Below, one piece after another: positions 35,507-45,470 of a stretch of 64,000 bases of DNA. The position numbers were made by a program, and so were the translations under genes. The DNA is taken from the NCBI RefSeq assembly GCF_900537075.1, contig NZ_UNRA01000001.1, forward strand, positions 248,001 through 312,000, in the 5' to 3' direction. The notes under the pieces are model-generated. The model saw only the letters and a list, made by a program, of their open reading frames with translations. It was not told where the DNA came from and did not search any database. Position 1 is the first letter of the stretch. The number at the start of each line of letters is the position of its first letter. The DNA is from Tropicibacter sp. Alg240-R139 (GTDB lineage: Bacteria > Pseudomonadota > Alphaproteobacteria > Rhodobacterales > Rhodobacteraceae).

Positions 35507-36511
35507 TCAAAGATCAACATCCAGCGACACCGGGTAATGGTCCGACGCCAGACGCAATGCCTGTTGCAATTCAGGCGATCCACGGCAATCCGGGCAACGA
35601 TCAGGATGCCAGATCTTCCATTCAGGATGACGGTTTTGAATTACGGATGTGACCAGGATATAATCCAGCAAAGCTTCGAGTGATGACCCGCTTTCAGCGT
35701 TCTCGAACCGGGCCGTGATCTGCTTTTGCCCCCGATCCGTCGCATAAGGGTGCGGATCATAGAGACCCGCATCTAACAGGATCTCGACCGACGACCGACC
35801 AAAAAGGTTTTCGAACTCATCCAACCCCGGCCCGTCGTTCAGATCGCCGAGCAAAATGACCTCTTCACCCCGCGCCTGATGCACCTTGACCCGTTGGTGC
35901 AGCCAGATTGCTTGAGCCAATTGCTTGCGTCGATTGGCAATTGACCGGCGGATCACTTCGTCGCGCGTCCTGGCCCCGTGCGGTGCCTTGGATTTGAGAT
36001 GCACACCAATCATTCGAAACTGAAAGCCAGCAGCAGTCTGCACCTCCAGTTCCAGCGGTGGCTTGGAAAACCGCACCAGATCTTCGTTCGCATCGACGTC
36101 CAGATCTATCCGGAACGTTCCATCGAATCGTGGCGCCTCGGCACTGCCTTTCTTGCCAGTTTCATCACCTTGGGGATCGTGGCGAACTGTCAGGCGATCC
36201 GGGTCATAGAGCACAGCAATCTCTTGTTGCGTGTCGTTGGCAAACCCCATCAGCGCCTTGCTGGTGCGCAGTCCAAAAGTGCGCGCAAAATGATCAAGCG
36301 CCCGCACTGTGCTTTGCCGCTTGCCCGTATTGGGCGCTTCAACAATCATCACGATATCTGCGTCAATGGCGGTGAACACTTTGGCCAAAGCCTCGGTTTG
36401 CTGCACCCGCGTCACGCCATGACGACCAGACCAGCCATCGTCGGCGATCAACTGATCCTTCTTGTCGAAAAGATTGGCAAACCACTCGACGTTGTAAGTG
36501 GCCACACGCAT
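35507..36511 (-). CDS. Endonuclease/exonuclease/phosphatase superfamily protein, 334 aa
   Basis: Metal-dependent phosphoesterase fold: MRVATYNVEWF (Asn ligand), IVMIVEAPN (catalytic Glu), GVHLKSKAPHGARTRDEV (His), VILLGDLNDGPGLDEFENLF (GDxND), DYILV and SDHYPVSLDV (catalytic Asp-His). No signal peptide, so cytoplasmic unless moonlighting. Substrate could be DNA, a phospholipid headgroup or an inositol phosphate; undetermined. Same strand as its neighbours, 3 bases after the DjlA-like gene. Confidence 0.87.
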   Translation of the reverse strand: MRVATYNVEWFANLFDKKDQLIADDGWSGRHGVTRVQQTEALAKVFTAIDADIVMIVEAPNTGKRQSTVRALDHFARTFGLRTSKALMGFANDTQQEIAVLYDPDRLTVRHDPQGDETGKKGSAEAPRFDGTFRIDLDVDANEDLVRFSKPPLELEVQTAAGFQFRMIGVHLKSKAPHGARTRDEVIRRSIANRRKQLAQAIWLHQRVKVHQARGEEVILLGDLNDGPGLDEFENLFGRSSVEILLDAGLYDPHPYATDRGQKQITARFENAESGSSLEALLDYILVTSVIQNRHPEWKIWHPDRCPDCRGSPELQQALRLASDHYPVSLDVDL

Positions 36512-36514
36512 GGC

Positions 36515-37195
36515 TCAGACCCGAGCGCCGTTGATCTCGTCCCAGGCGCGGTTGATGTCGATCATGCGTTTTTCCGCCAGTTTGATCGCCTCTTCGGGGA
36601 CGCCACGGGCAATCATCGCGTCGGGATGGGTCTCGCGTACAAGCTTGCGCCAGGCCTTGCGGATTTCGGGCATCGGCATGTCCGGCTCGACCCCTAGAAC
36701 CACATATGGATCGTTGGGCGCATCCGGTACGAACCGCGCCCGAAGTGCAAGGAATTGCGCCTCGCTTAAGCCAAATATCCCGGCCACATCGCCCAAAAAC
36801 TCGTTTTCATTGGGATGATAAAACCCATCCGCCATGGCGATGTGAAAGAGCCCCTCCATCAGATCATTCAGTGTCTGTGGATCCTCGGCAAACATGGCTT
36901 TGATCTGCTGGGCATAATCCTGATAACCGGCAACATCTGTGCGCGCCATGTTGAACACCCGCGCCGCGCCCGCTTCATCATCGCGCGCGATCTGGAACAC
37001 CTCGCGAAAGGCCGTGACCTCATCGCGTGTCACATGACCATCGGCCTTGGCCATTTTCGCTCCAAGGGCAATGACGGCAATGGCAAAGGCCACCGTCCGT
37101 TCGGGCGGTGAGCGCAGCTTTTCGAATACCTGCGTCAGGCTTTCGCCTTGGGCAAGCGCACTCAGCGCGTCGGTGATGCGGGACCAAAGAGACAT
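36515..37195 (-). CDS. DjlA-like co-chaperone: TerB domain plus J domain, 226 aa
   Basis: The N-terminal TerB/DjlA domain (LGAKMAKADGHVTRDEVTAF, then IAMADGFYHPNENEFLGDVA, with paired acidic helices) is followed by a C-terminal J domain (DPYVVLGVEPDMPMPEIRKA, HPD motif in RETHPDAM). It stimulates DnaK ATPase. Unlike E. coli DjlA it has no obvious N-terminal membrane anchor. MSLWSRITDAL is the likely start. Confidence 0.88.
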   Translation of the reverse strand: MSLWSRITDALSALAQGESLTQVFEKLRSPPERTVAFAIAVIALGAKMAKADGHVTRDEVTAFREVFQIARDDEAGAARVFNMARTDVAGYQDYAQQIKAMFAEDPQTLNDLMEGLFHIAMADGFYHPNENEFLGDVAGIFGLSEAQFLALRARFVPDAPNDPYVVLGVEPDMPMPEIRKAWRKLVRETHPDAMIARGVPEEAIKLAEKRMIDINRAWDEINGARV

Positions 37196-37260
37196 GATGT
37201 CACCCTATCGCGGTAAAAACCCTATGTCAGGTGCGTCTTAGTTGCACTTGGATCAAGGCC

Positions 37261-37743
37261 CTACGTCAAAAATTTTTGCATCAAAATCAAGTCTAAGAAA
37301 CCGCCTGACTTCCAGCCAACCCGCGGCAACCTTCCAACTTGCTGGAACCCAAGAGCTGCGTGAAAGGCAACACCGGTCGGGTTGCTGCTGCTGACACCCG
37401 CGACGAGCACATGAACGCCATCGTCCCGGGCCACCGTTTCCAGCGCATCCATCAAGGCGCGCCCCACACCTGACCCTCGCGCTTGCGGAGCGAGCTGGAT
37501 CGAATGCTCTTTGGTTCGGCAATAACCCGGACCGCCCCGAAATGCATCATAAGTTGCAAATCCCGCAACGATCCCGCGCATGTCGACCACCAGAAAACGC
37601 GGACCACGTTTGACGATGGTTTCCGTTATCTCGACAGGCGTCTTCTCGATCGTGGTAAAGGTGATCGTGGTGTCGCGGATGATGGTGTTGGTAATCTCTG
37701 CGATGGCTTCGCCATCCTCAGGCCGTGCTTGCCGGATTATCAT
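37261..37743 (-). CDS. GNAT N-acetyltransferase, phosphinothricin acetyltransferase-like, 160 aa
   Basis: N-acetyltransferase of the PAT/YncA type: [20 protein letters not shown], the acetyl-CoA loop [19 protein letters not shown], and [20 protein letters not shown]. Family members acetylate phosphinothricin, methionine sulfone or similar amino-acid analogues; the natural substrate is unknown. Its start overlaps the VOC gene stop by ATGA (37740-37743), so the two genes form an operon. Confidence 0.86.
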   Translation of the reverse strand: MIIRQARPEDGEAIAEITNTIIRDTTITFTTIEKTPVEITETIVKRGPRFLVVDMRGIVAGFATYDAFRGGPGYCRTKEHSIQLAPQARGSGVGRALMDALETVARDDGVHVLVAGVSSSNPTGVAFHAALGFQQVGRLPRVGWKSGGFLDLILMQKFLT

Positions 37744-38348
37744 GTCAGCACCCGAAGGCCCGAAGGGGTCATGATCTCGATCCTCATTGCGGGTTCGCCA
37801 GCTTCGACAATGATGCGCTCATCACCCGTCAGTTTCGCGACAAGCCTACCGAATTCTTTGTTTTCGGGATGCGTAAGAAGCAAGCGTTCCACTTGGCACC
37901 CCGAGGGCGTCATACCGCCGACCGGTGGTGTGCACTGCCACTGCAAAACCGCAGGAAATAAGTTGTCAAACGGCAGAACACCGTCTGAAGGGACTGTCAT
38001 AAGCCACCGCAAGTCGCCTCGCTGCATTTCGACAATGCGCTGTGCATGATCTGGCAAAAGCGCCCTCTCCTGCGTTAGGTCCCCGGCGCGCAAGATCCAG
38101 TTTCTCAGGCGTGCCGACCCCTGAAACTGGTCCAGAGCAAACCACCTTGGTTGTTCCTGCGGTGCTGCGGCCGGATCAACTGCGATGGCCTCCAGATACA
38201 CCCCCCCCTCAAGCCCGATCAAGCGGTTGTGCGTGGCGTACCGTGGGTGTCGCCCACCAGACCCCATCGACACGCCAAGCGCCTCCTCGACATGGGCCAC
38301 AGCCTCTTCCAGAGTGGCGCCTGCAACAGCGAAATGGTCCAGCTTCAT
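37740..38348 (-). CDS. Glyoxalase-like (VOC superfamily) protein, 202 aa
   Basis: Glyoxalase-like domain of the PF13468 type: [40 protein letters not shown] (His and Glu of the VOC metal site), and C-terminal repeat [20 protein letters not shown]. Probably a metal-dependent lyase, dioxygenase or binding protein of unknown substrate. Translationally coupled to the GNAT gene. Not the methylmalonyl-CoA epimerase despite the neighbouring mutase. Confidence 0.82.
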   Translation of the reverse strand: MKLDHFAVAGATLEEAVAHVEEALGVSMGSGGRHPRYATHNRLIGLEGGVYLEAIAVDPAAAPQEQPRWFALDQFQGSARLRNWILRAGDLTQERALLPDHAQRIVEMQRGDLRWLMTVPSDGVLPFDNLFPAVLQWQCTPPVGGMTPSGCQVERLLLTHPENKEFGRLVAKLTGDERIIVEAGEPAMRIEIMTPSGLRVLT

Positions 38349-38383
38349 GCCTGTTCCTCCTGCCTAGACCATATTCACGAAAA

Positions 38384-38409
38384 AAGCAGCGCGCCAAGGC
38401 CCGCTGCTT
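38384..38409 (-). terminator. Intrinsic terminator of the methylmalonyl-CoA mutase gene
   Basis: AAGCAGCG / CGCTGCTT stem with a 10-base loop, followed on the minus strand by a TTTTT run. It lies 36 bases after the mutase stop codon. An A/T-rich flank on the other side may make it bidirectional. Confidence 0.8.
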
Positions 38410-38444
38410 CTTCTTGTTTTAAATTCGAATAGGGGTGAATGCCC

Positions 38445-40574
38445 TTAGTCACGCCCTCCGCCGATCAGCTTCAGGATATCCTGGGCCGCCTCGGGGATGT
38501 TGGTCCCCGGCCCAAAGATCGCCTTGACCCCGTTGTCATAGAGGAACTGATAGTCTTGTTGCGGAATCACCCCACCACAGATCACGATGATGTCTTCGGC
38601 GCCCGCCTTTTTCAGCTCTTCGACCAGCTGTGGCGCAAGCGTCTTGTGACCCGCGGCCTGGCTGGAAATGCCGACGACGTGCACGTCGTTGTCGACCGCG
38701 TCCTGCGCGGCCTCGGCTGGGGTCTGGAACAGAGGGCCGACGTCGACATCAAAACCAATGTCCGCAAACGCAGTCGCGATCACCTTGGCACCGCGGTCGT
38801 GGCCGTCCTGGCCCATTTTGACCACCAACAGACGCGGGCGGCGTCCTTCGGCCTTGGCGAACTCATCAATGCTTTTCTGGATTGCGGCAAAGCCTTCGTC
38901 GCCCTCATAGGCGGCACCATAGACACCGGCCAGCGTTTTCACTTCGGCGCGGTGACGACCGAATTGTTTTTCCATCGCCATGCTGATTTCTCCTACAGTT
39001 GCCCGGGCACGCGCAGCTTCGACCGCCAGTGCCATCAGATTGCCTTCGCCAGAAAGCGCGCCCTGCTCAAGCGCCGCAAGGGCGCCCTCGCAGGCCGCGG
39101 CATCACGCGTTCCGCGGATGCTCTCCAGCCGTGCCACTTGCGACTCTCGCACCGCGTGGTTGTCCACATCCAGGATGTCGATCGCCTCTTCCTGCTCTTT
39201 GCGGTACTTATTGACGCCGACAACCACCTCTTCACCCCGGTCGATCATCGCCTGACGGCGCGCTGCGCTTTCTTCGATGCGCAGCTTGGGCATGCCGGAT
39301 TCAACCGCCTTCGTCATGCCGCCCATCTCTTCGACCTCTTCCATCAACGCCCAGGCCTTTTCGACCAGCTCATTGGTGAGGCTTTCGATGTAGTAAGACC
39401 CCGCCAGCGGGTCGACTACATTGGTCACACCGGTCTCTTCTTGCAGCACCAGTTGGGTGTTGCGCGCAATTCGGGCAGAAAAGTCCGTTGGCAACGCAAT
39501 CGCCTCGTCTAAGGCGTTGGTATGCAGCGACTGCGTTCCGCCCAAAACCGCCGACATCGCCTCATACGCGGTGCGGACCACGTTATTGTACGGGTCCTGT
39601 TCCTGCAGCGACACGCCCGAAGTCTGGCAGTGCGTACGCAGCATCTTGGAGCGTTCGTTTTTGGCTCCGAACTCGGTCATCACGCGATGCCACAGCGTTC
39701 GGGCCGCGCGCAGCTTCGCAATCTCCATGAAAAAGTTCATGCCGATCGCAAAGAAGAACGACAGTCTGCCCGCGAATTTGTCCACATCCATGCCCGCATC
39801 AATTGCTGCCCGCACGTATTCGCGACCATCGGCCAGCGTATAGGCCAGTTCCTGCACCAGGTTCGCCCCGGCCTCTTGCATGTGGTAGCCCGAGATCGAA
39901 ATCGAGTTGAACTTGGGCATCTCGTTGCTAGTGTATTCGATGATGTCCGAGATAATTTTCATCGAAGGTTTGGGCGGGTAGATATAGGTGTTGCGCACCA
40001 TGAACTCTTTCAGAATGTCATTCTGAATGGTGCCCGCCAGCAGGCCCTTGTCATGGCCCTGCTCTTCGCCCGCTACAATAAAGCTCGCCAAGATCGGGAT
40101 CACCGCACCGTTCATGGTCATCGAGACTGATACTTTGTCGAGCGGAATACCGTCAAAGAGGATCTTCATGTCCTCGACACTGTCGATGGCCACGCCGGCC
40201 TTGCCCACGTCACCCTCAACACGGGGGTGGTCGCTGTCATAGCCACGGTGCGTCGCCAGATCGAAAGCCACCGATACGCCTTGTTGACCGGCGGCCAAAT
40301 TGCGGCGGTAGAAGGCATTCGATTCCTCAGCCGTTGAAAAACCGGCATATTGGCGGATGGTCCAGGGTCGGCCTGCGTACATGGTCGCCTTGACGCCCCG
40401 GGTGAACGGGCCCACGCCGGGCACTGTGCCCATATGCGGCAGGTCTGCGGTGTCTTCTTCGGTATAGAGCGGCTTGACGTCGATGCCTTCCAGCGTCGTC
40501 CAGGTCAATTCGTCAACCGGGCGGCCACGCAGCTCTTTTTCAGCCAGCGCCCGCCATTCGTCGGTCTTGGTCAT
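38445..40574 (-). CDS. mcm: Methylmalonyl-CoA mutase, 709 aa
   Basis: Adenosylcobalamin-dependent conversion of methylmalonyl-CoA to succinyl-CoA. The catalytic TIM barrel contains [20 protein letters not shown] and SMTMNGAV. The C-terminal B12-binding domain has [20 protein letters not shown] with D-x-H-x-x-G. Single-chain form of the ScpA/MutB type. ATG at 40574 preceded by GAGGA. It overlaps the upstream sulfotransferase-like gene by 35 bases. Together with pccA and pccB it funnels propionyl-CoA into the TCA cycle. Confidence 0.96.
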   Translation of the reverse strand: MTKTDEWRALAEKELRGRPVDELTWTTLEGIDVKPLYTEEDTADLPHMGTVPGVGPFTRGVKATMYAGRPWTIRQYAGFSTAEESNAFYRRNLAAGQQGVSVAFDLATHRGYDSDHPRVEGDVGKAGVAIDSVEDMKILFDGIPLDKVSVSMTMNGAVIPILASFIVAGEEQGHDKGLLAGTIQNDILKEFMVRNTYIYPPKPSMKIISDIIEYTSNEMPKFNSISISGYHMQEAGANLVQELAYTLADGREYVRAAIDAGMDVDKFAGRLSFFFAIGMNFFMEIAKLRAARTLWHRVMTEFGAKNERSKMLRTHCQTSGVSLQEQDPYNNVVRTAYEAMSAVLGGTQSLHTNALDEAIALPTDFSARIARNTQLVLQEETGVTNVVDPLAGSYYIESLTNELVEKAWALMEEVEEMGGMTKAVESGMPKLRIEESAARRQAMIDRGEEVVVGVNKYRKEQEEAIDILDVDNHAVRESQVARLESIRGTRDAAACEGALAALEQGALSGEGNLMALAVEAARARATVGEISMAMEKQFGRHRAEVKTLAGVYGAAYEGDEGFAAIQKSIDEFAKAEGRRPRLLVVKMGQDGHDRGAKVIATAFADIGFDVDVGPLFQTPAEAAQDAVDNDVHVVGISSQAAGHKTLAPQLVEELKKAGAEDIIVICGGVIPQQDYQFLYDNGVKAIFGPGTNIPEAAQDILKLIGGGRD

Positions 40575-41472
40575 TGCGTCTTCCTCTTGTTCTGTTCTGT
40601 GTTGGCGGGGTTTGTCCCACCGGTTTTTTGTCTGGGTCATAGACCAACCAGGCCGTTCCATCGGCGCCAGAGGTCAACCACATCAAATCGTCTGCATATG
40701 CTTCGCGCAGGGCTGCGGTTTGGCGTTCGGTGAACGGCTGCCAACGACCACTGCCCTTGGGCAGTTTGCGCGAGATGCTGCGCGGCAGGCTACGCCGCAA
40801 GACCGGCAAGCGCGGCGTTGCGTTCAACCGAACGTCGCCCCGCGCGGGCGGCACCGCACAGCCCAGAACCGAGCGCAGCTGCGCATCCGGTCTGCCTTGA
40901 AAGGATTCAAACGGCAGCACCCACAGGCGTGCGTTCGGTACAGCGCAACTGACGTCTGTGACAACGTCGCGCCAGGTGCGCAGCCCATAGGCCATCCGAT
41001 CCAACGCCTCGGCATCCGGCACCCCGCGCCCACGGGTCAGCCCATAGCCAAGCGCTGATGCCCAATACAGATCGAGCCCACGAATGTTTAGCATGACATC
41101 CGTGATCCGCCCATCAAAGGCCTCGCCGTAACGCGCCATCCGTTCGCCTGTGCCCAGGTACAGTGCCTTGTCGCGAAGGTTCTGGCGGACCGAGCCCAGC
41201 ATGTTCTCCTCGCTGACAACAAGACGTTTGGCACCGCGGGCGGCACAACTGTCCATATTGATCTGTACCCGACCGGCTCCGCGCCGTTGGCGGTTCTTGC
41301 GCAGGTTCGGCAGCGTGTCCGGCACGATTCCGTTAAACAGACCATTGCGCGTCCGATAGGGCCCCCAAAAGACTGTCCCGGCCTGTCGAAGCTTTTCGGC
41401 GTTCCCGCGCATGTAGTCCTGAAAAGTAGTGGTCGCGCAACGATGTGCGCCGATGTGCAGAATAACGTCCAT
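40540..41472 (-). CDS. Sulfotransferase-like protein, 310 aa
   Basis: Begins [20 protein letters not shown], matching the 5'-phosphosulfate (PAPS) binding loop of sulfotransferases. [11 protein letters not shown] and [20 protein letters not shown] fit the second half of that fold. The C-terminus is basic and extends 35 bases into mcm. Targets of such proteins in Roseobacters are unknown. The start at 41472 is chosen to begin just before the PSB loop; an extended start at 41541 is possible. Same strand as mcm, hence probably co-transcribed. Confidence 0.75.
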   Translation of the reverse strand: MDVILHIGAHRCATTTFQDYMRGNAEKLRQAGTVFWGPYRTRNGLFNGIVPDTLPNLRKNRQRRGAGRVQINMDSCAARGAKRLVVSEENMLGSVRQNLRDKALYLGTGERMARYGEAFDGRITDVMLNIRGLDLYWASALGYGLTRGRGVPDAEALDRMAYGLRTWRDVVTDVSCAVPNARLWVLPFESFQGRPDAQLRSVLGCAVPPARGDVRLNATPRLPVLRRSLPRSISRKLPKGSGRWQPFTERQTAALREAYADDLMWLTSGADGTAWLVYDPDKKPVGQTPPTQNRTRGRRNDQDRRMAGAG

Positions 41473-41643
41473 TAGCTCGCCTTTGTCCAAAGCCGCGCGC
41501 GGCGACCGGTTCCGGGGGTATTCAATGACAGTCATGCCCAACCCCTGACGAAGCGATTAACGTTAAACTTTTTGGTGATGGCGTGCAGATCAGTGGTCGC
41601 AATCGGCGACCGAGGGTCTATATTCAACCCAACAGGAGATCCA

Positions 41644-42090
41644 ATGACCCGCACATTAGCCCTTGTTTTATCGGTGTTATTTCCGATCACCTCGCTGGCC
41701 GCAGACGCCACGCAATCAAGCGAGGCTGCCTTTGTGCAGCCCGCTGGTGACAGCGATTTAAGTGAATTTTTATGGACAAAGCGGCCCGTCGTCGTCTTTG
41801 CTGACACCGATGCCGACCCACGGTTCCAGCAACAGATCGACATCCTGATGCAGGGCGAGGCCGAGATGCTGGAGCGTGACGTGGTCGTCCTGACTGACAC
41901 CGACCCAAGCGCGCTTTCGGCGCTGCGCACCAAGCTGCGGCCGCGTGGCTTCCAATTGGTGCTGATCGGTAAGGACGGCGGCGTCAAGCTGCGCAAACCG
42001 TTCCCATGGAGTGTTCGAGAACTCAGCCGGTCCATCGACAAATTCCCGCTACGAGAGCGTGAAATCCGCGAGCGGCGCGGGCTGAACTGA
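41644..42090 (+). CDS. DUF4174-family exported protein, 148 aa
   Basis: Signal peptide (MTRTLALVLSVLFPITSLAAD) followed by the DUF4174 domain: LSEFLWTKRPVVVFADTDAD, a thioredoxin-like beta-alpha-beta start, ERDVVVLTDTDPS and GFQLVLIGKDGGVKLRKPFP. No active-site CxxC. Function unknown. ATG at 41644 follows AGGAG at six bases. It is the only plus-strand gene inside the propionate module. Confidence 0.85.
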   Translation: MTRTLALVLSVLFPITSLAADATQSSEAAFVQPAGDSDLSEFLWTKRPVVVFADTDADPRFQQQIDILMQGEAEMLERDVVVLTDTDPSALSALRTKLRPRGFQLVLIGKDGGVKLRKPFPWSVRELSRSIDKFPLREREIRERRGLN

Positions 42091-42193
42091 ACCCGTCCTA
42101 CCAATTGCACACGGGTATGTGTTGCCCCGGCAAGGCCCGCCGGGACACCTGATGTGTATACGCAAATATCACGTAACCGCTGCAACATAAGGC

Positions 42194-44239
42194 TTATTCG
42201 AATTCCATGATCACGTCATCAACCGCGAGGCTATCGCCCGCGCTTGCGTTGATCTTGGAGACGACGCCCTTCTTCTCGGCGCGCAGGATGTTTTCCATCT
42301 TCATCGCCTCGACAGTGCAAAGCGCCTGACCCTCTTGAACTTCGTCGCCCACCTCGACGTCGACCTTTACGATCAGGCCTGGCATTGGGCAAAGCAGCAA
42401 TTTGGATGTGTCCGGCGCGACTTTTTCCGGCATCAGCGCGGCCAGTTCCGCCTGACGTGGGGTACGCACATGCACGGTCAGGTCGGCTCCGCGCGAACGC
42501 AGACGGAAACCACCCGAGACCTTGCCAACCTTGAGCACCAGCGGGTCGCCATCGACGTCCAGCTTTGCCAGTTGATCACCAGGTGTCCAGTCCGAGGCAA
42601 CGCGGTGCGCTTTTCCATCTGCGAAGGTTACGGTTGATCCCTGCTGATCAGCGGCAATGCTTACTTCAAAGCTTTGACCTTGCAGCGACACCACCCACTC
42701 GGTGCCCACTTTGCGTTCGTGATTGTCCATCCGGCCCGACACACGGGTGCGGCGGATTTCGGCAACACGGTGCATGGCTGCAGCCGAGGCCGCGATGCGG
42801 CGCAGGTCGGCCTCAGGCAGTTCAACGCCCTGGAACCCTTCGGGGTACTGTTCTTCGATAAACGCAGTGGTCATGGCCCCGTCGATAAAGATCGGGTGGT
42901 CCATCACAGCCGAAACAAACGGCAGGTTGTGACCGATGCCCTCGACCTCAAAGCTGTCGAGCGCCACGCGCATCGCTTCGATTGCCGATGCCCGGTCTGG
43001 CCCCCAAGTGCAGAGCTTGGCGATCATCGGGTCGTAATACATGCTGATCTCGCCGCCGTCATAGACACCGGTGTCGTTGCGCACTGCGGTCTTGCCTTCA
43101 GGCGCATCACCGTGCCAGGTGCCGTTGGCCAACATCGGACCGGCTGCGACCTCTGCCGGGGGACGATAGCGGGTCAAACGGCCTATCGACGGCAAAAAGC
43201 CGCGATAAGGGTCTTCGGCATAAAGACGGTTTTCGATGGCCCAGCCGGTCAGGGTAACGTCGTCCTGAGTAATGCTCAGCGGCTCACCACTCGCAATTCG
43301 GATCATCTGTTCGACCAGATCGACGCCAGTGATCAGCTCGGTCACAGGGTGTTCCACCTGCAGACGGGTGTTCATTTCCAGGAAATAGAAGTTCTTGTTG
43401 CCATCGACGATGAATTCCACCGTGCCGGCGCTGGCATAGCCCACGGCCTTGGCCAGAGCGACCGACTGTTCGCCCATCGCCTTGCGGGTCGCCTCGTCCA
43501 GGAAGGGCGATGGTGCTTCTTCAACCACCTTCTGGTTCCGGCGCTGGATCGAGCACTCTCGTTCGCCCAAGTAGATGCCGTTTCCGTGGCTGTCACAAAG
43601 CACCTGAATTTCGATGTGGCGCGGTTGGGTCACGAATTTTTCGATAAAGATCCGGTCATCCCCGAACGAATTCGCCGCCTCGTTCTTGGACGACTGGAAA
43701 CCCTCGCGCGCCTCGTCGTCGTTCCAGGCGATCCGCATGCCTTTGCCGCCGCCGCCAGCAGAAGCCTTGATCATCACCGGATAGCCGACCTCATTCGAGA
43801 TCTTGACCGCGTCTTCGGCATCTTCGATCAGACCCATGTAACCGGGCACAGTCGAAACGCCCGCCTCCTGGGCGATCTTTTTCGAGGTGATCTTGTCACC
43901 CATCTTTTCGATCGCGCCTTTGGGGGGGCCAACAAAGGCAACACCGGCATCAGCCAACGCCTCGGCAAAGCTCGCGTTTTCCGACAAGAATCCATAGCCC
44001 GGGTGCACCGCTTGCGCGCCGCTTTGCTTGATCGCGTCCATCACCTTGTCGATGACGATATAAGACTGGTTCGCGGGCGGCGGGCCGATGTGGATGGCCT
44101 CGTCCGCCATTTCCACGTGCAGAGCCTGCTTGTCCGCGTCCGAATAAATAGCGACGGTGGAAATGCCCATCTTGCGCGCGGTCTTGATGACGCGGCAGGC
44201 AATCTCGCCCCGGTTGGCGATCAGGATCTTGTTGAACAT
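42194..44239 (-). CDS. pccA: Propionyl-CoA carboxylase alpha subunit (biotin carboxylase/biotin carrier), 681 aa
   Basis: Carboxylates biotin with bicarbonate and ATP, then presents it to PccB. MFNKILIANRGEIACRVIKT opens the biotin carboxylase domain. The ATP-grasp domain has KASAGGGGKGMRIAW and ECSIQRRNQKVVEEAPSP. The middle BT domain (residues about 500-600) links to PccB. Biotinyl motif EAMKMEN lies near the C-terminus. Presence of the BT domain and linkage to mcm support propionyl- over methylcrotonyl- or acetyl-CoA specificity. Confidence 0.95.
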   Translation of the reverse strand: MFNKILIANRGEIACRVIKTARKMGISTVAIYSDADKQALHVEMADEAIHIGPPPANQSYIVIDKVMDAIKQSGAQAVHPGYGFLSENASFAEALADAGVAFVGPPKGAIEKMGDKITSKKIAQEAGVSTVPGYMGLIEDAEDAVKISNEVGYPVMIKASAGGGGKGMRIAWNDDEAREGFQSSKNEAANSFGDDRIFIEKFVTQPRHIEIQVLCDSHGNGIYLGERECSIQRRNQKVVEEAPSPFLDEATRKAMGEQSVALAKAVGYASAGTVEFIVDGNKNFYFLEMNTRLQVEHPVTELITGVDLVEQMIRIASGEPLSITQDDVTLTGWAIENRLYAEDPYRGFLPSIGRLTRYRPPAEVAAGPMLANGTWHGDAPEGKTAVRNDTGVYDGGEISMYYDPMIAKLCTWGPDRASAIEAMRVALDSFEVEGIGHNLPFVSAVMDHPIFIDGAMTTAFIEEQYPEGFQGVELPEADLRRIAASAAAMHRVAEIRRTRVSGRMDNHERKVGTEWVVSLQGQSFEVSIAADQQGSTVTFADGKAHRVASDWTPGDQLAKLDVDGDPLVLKVGKVSGGFRLRSRGADLTVHVRTPRQAELAALMPEKVAPDTSKLLLCPMPGLIVKVDVEVGDEVQEGQALCTVEAMKMENILRAEKKGVVSKINASAGDSLAVDDVIMEFE

Positions 44240-44274
44240 GCGATGTCCTTTGTCTTGGGTGTTTGAGAACGCAA

Positions 44275-44310
44275 AACGCCGCCCCGGGCCCGACGGACCA
44301 AGGCGGCGTT
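44275..44310 (-). terminator. Intrinsic terminator before pccA
   Basis: AACGCCGCC / GGCGGCGTT stem (9 bp, 18-base loop) followed on the minus strand by TTTGC. It closes the small lipoprotein gene and separates it from pccA, which therefore needs its own promoter. Confidence 0.65.
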
Positions 44311-44365
44311 GTGCGCGTGTTTGATCAGACCGCGAACGGCCTGGATGTTGCGTGCAACTGAGGCG

Positions 44366-44569
44366 TCAGTTGCAGGTGTTTTGTGTCTTGCAATAGATGA
44401 CGTTGGCCGCAGCACCGGCTGCCGCACCCAGCACCGGGTTGCCGTCAACCGCGAGCGAGCCCAGGAACCCTGCTCCACCGCCATAAAGCGCTTGTTCTGT
44501 TGGGTTGTCGCCACAGGCCGCCAAACCGGCGCAAAGTGCCAAAGCCACCCAGATCCCTTTTGCTCGCAT
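44366..44569 (-). CDS. Small lipoprotein, 67 aa
   Basis: Lipobox LAAC in MRAKGIWVALALCAGLAACG; the mature part is Gly/Ala rich (GGGAGFLGSLAVDGNPVLGA) and ends with two cysteines (YCKTQNTCN). Gly-rich stretches of this kind occur in small outer-membrane lipoproteins of Rhodobacteraceae. The ATG at 44569 has GAAGG nine bases upstream; the ATG at 44578 directly abuts that site. Function unknown. Confidence 0.75.
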   Translation of the reverse strand: MRAKGIWVALALCAGLAACGDNPTEQALYGGGAGFLGSLAVDGNPVLGAAAGAAANVIYCKTQNTCN

Positions 44570-44915
44570 CTTGCCCATCCTTCTTTTTGTTCTGGTGTTT
44601 GCGCGCTCAGATGAGGGGCATTGCTCCCCGCCTGCAAGACCACAAACCGGTCAGCAAGGACATGCGCAAAACCCTGCCGAACAGCGGGTTCAGAATAGGC
44701 AGAAAAAGGGGCGGGCAGATGTGAAAGATCACAGCTGGCCCGCCCTTGAGAAGGGGTACGGAATAGATGGTGTGCAGATGACGCAGGCATTGTCGTGCCA
44801 TCCACAAAGGCCACGCTGCCCCAACGACAGGCGCACGCCAAGCCCGATGCCTGACGCATGGCCCGATGGGCCGCTTTCTGCCGAATTTGGGGGAACGCTT
44901 GCAGATTCATGCCGA
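44570..44915. other. 346-base gene-free region with a strong minus-strand terminator at 44703-44745
   Basis: On the minus strand GGGCGGGCCAGCTGTGA pairs with TCACATCTGCCCGCCC, and CTTTTT follows. The stem has about 15 bp with two small mismatches and ends the transcript of the 115-aa gene. No convincing coding sequence was seen in the rest; the open minus-strand frame across it is explained by this hairpin and pccA-side GC bias. Confidence 0.7.
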
Positions 44916-45263
44916 TCAGCCTCCGAACACGTCCGGAAAGGACACGCGTGCGACATCCAAGTTGATCACCAAAAGCGCATCATAGCTTTCGGGATCAAAC
45001 GGGTCTTCGGCTGCGATCACTTCGCGCCCGAATAACCAGCTTAAACGGCCCGCATCCAGGTTGCCGCGCTCGAACGGCTGATCGCCAAATGCTTCCCACA
45101 ACGCCTTCATGAACCCTGTATCAGCACGGCGGTCCGGCGGCCTGCGGTCGCGAAAACGCTCGCGCACAGTGATCGCTGTGACGCCCTTGGGATTGGGGCG
45201 GCGGATGGTGAATTGAAAATCGGTGCCCGGAAGGCGGCCAGGAAAACCGCGATGTTTCAGCAT
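44916..45263 (-). CDS. Hypothetical protein, 115 aa
   Basis: Cytoplasmic-looking, no signal peptide. Starts MLKHRGFPGRLPGTDFQFTI, with a basic centre (RERFRDRRPPDRRADTGFMK) and an acidic C-terminus (AEDPFDPESYDALLVINLDV). No family recognised. Same strand as pccB and pccA and terminated by the hairpin near 44.7 kb. Confidence 0.6.
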   Translation of the reverse strand: MLKHRGFPGRLPGTDFQFTIRRPNPKGVTAITVRERFRDRRPPDRRADTGFMKALWEAFGDQPFERGNLDAGRLSWLFGREVIAAEDPFDPESYDALLVINLDVARVSFPDVFGG

Positions 45264-45332
45264 GACACGGCCCCCCGATTCAGGGCGGTCAGCTGGAGTG
45301 GGATCGGCCCAAAGGCCGACCCCATGACCAGT

Positions 45333-45470
45333 TTATTTGAGTTTACCGGTGTAGACCGGCTCGGTCGAGATGGGCTCGACCACGACGAACTCTTCTTCTT
45401 GCGAGTTGTCGCATGCCGCAACGGCGCCGACAAAGGCGACCATTGCAAGGAATTTGATGCTCTTGGACAT
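45333..45470 (-). CDS. Very small lipoprotein, 45 aa
   Basis: MSKSIKFLAMVAFVGAVAAC is a complete type II signal sequence with lipobox VAAC, followed by a 25-residue acidic tail (DNSQEEEFVVVEPISTEPVY). The ATG at 45470 is preceded by AGGAGAGACGG, a good ribosome-binding site. Such micro-lipoproteins are easily missed by annotation. It sits in the pccB-pccA interval on the same strand. Function unknown. Confidence 0.75.
   Translation of the reverse strand: MSKSIKFLAMVAFVGAVAACDNSQEEEFVVVEPISTEPVYTGKLK

Noticed and set aside
37740-38348. VOC protein beside mcm as the methylmalonyl-CoA epimerase
   Set aside because: Sequence is of the longer glyoxalase-like type, not the roughly 135-aa epimerase, and it is separated from mcm by a terminator and paired with a GNAT gene.
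38439-39512. A 357-codon open frame opposite the mutase gene
   Set aside because: Shadow of mcm, whose B12-binding and catalytic motifs are clear; the antisense translation lacks any family features.
40575-40661. Cobalamin riboswitch upstream of methylmalonyl-CoA mutase
   Set aside because: The region is coding sequence of the sulfotransferase-like gene and shows no B12-box or riboswitch-like architecture.
42674-44266. A 530-codon open frame on the plus strand opposite pccA
   Set aside because: pccA is unambiguous on the minus strand. The antisense frame has no recognisable domain and arises from GC-biased third codon positions.
44607-44807. Small hydrophobic minus-strand frame (FHICPPLFLPILNPLFGRVL)
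   Set aside because: It runs through the strong terminator hairpin at 44703-44745 and has no good start signal.
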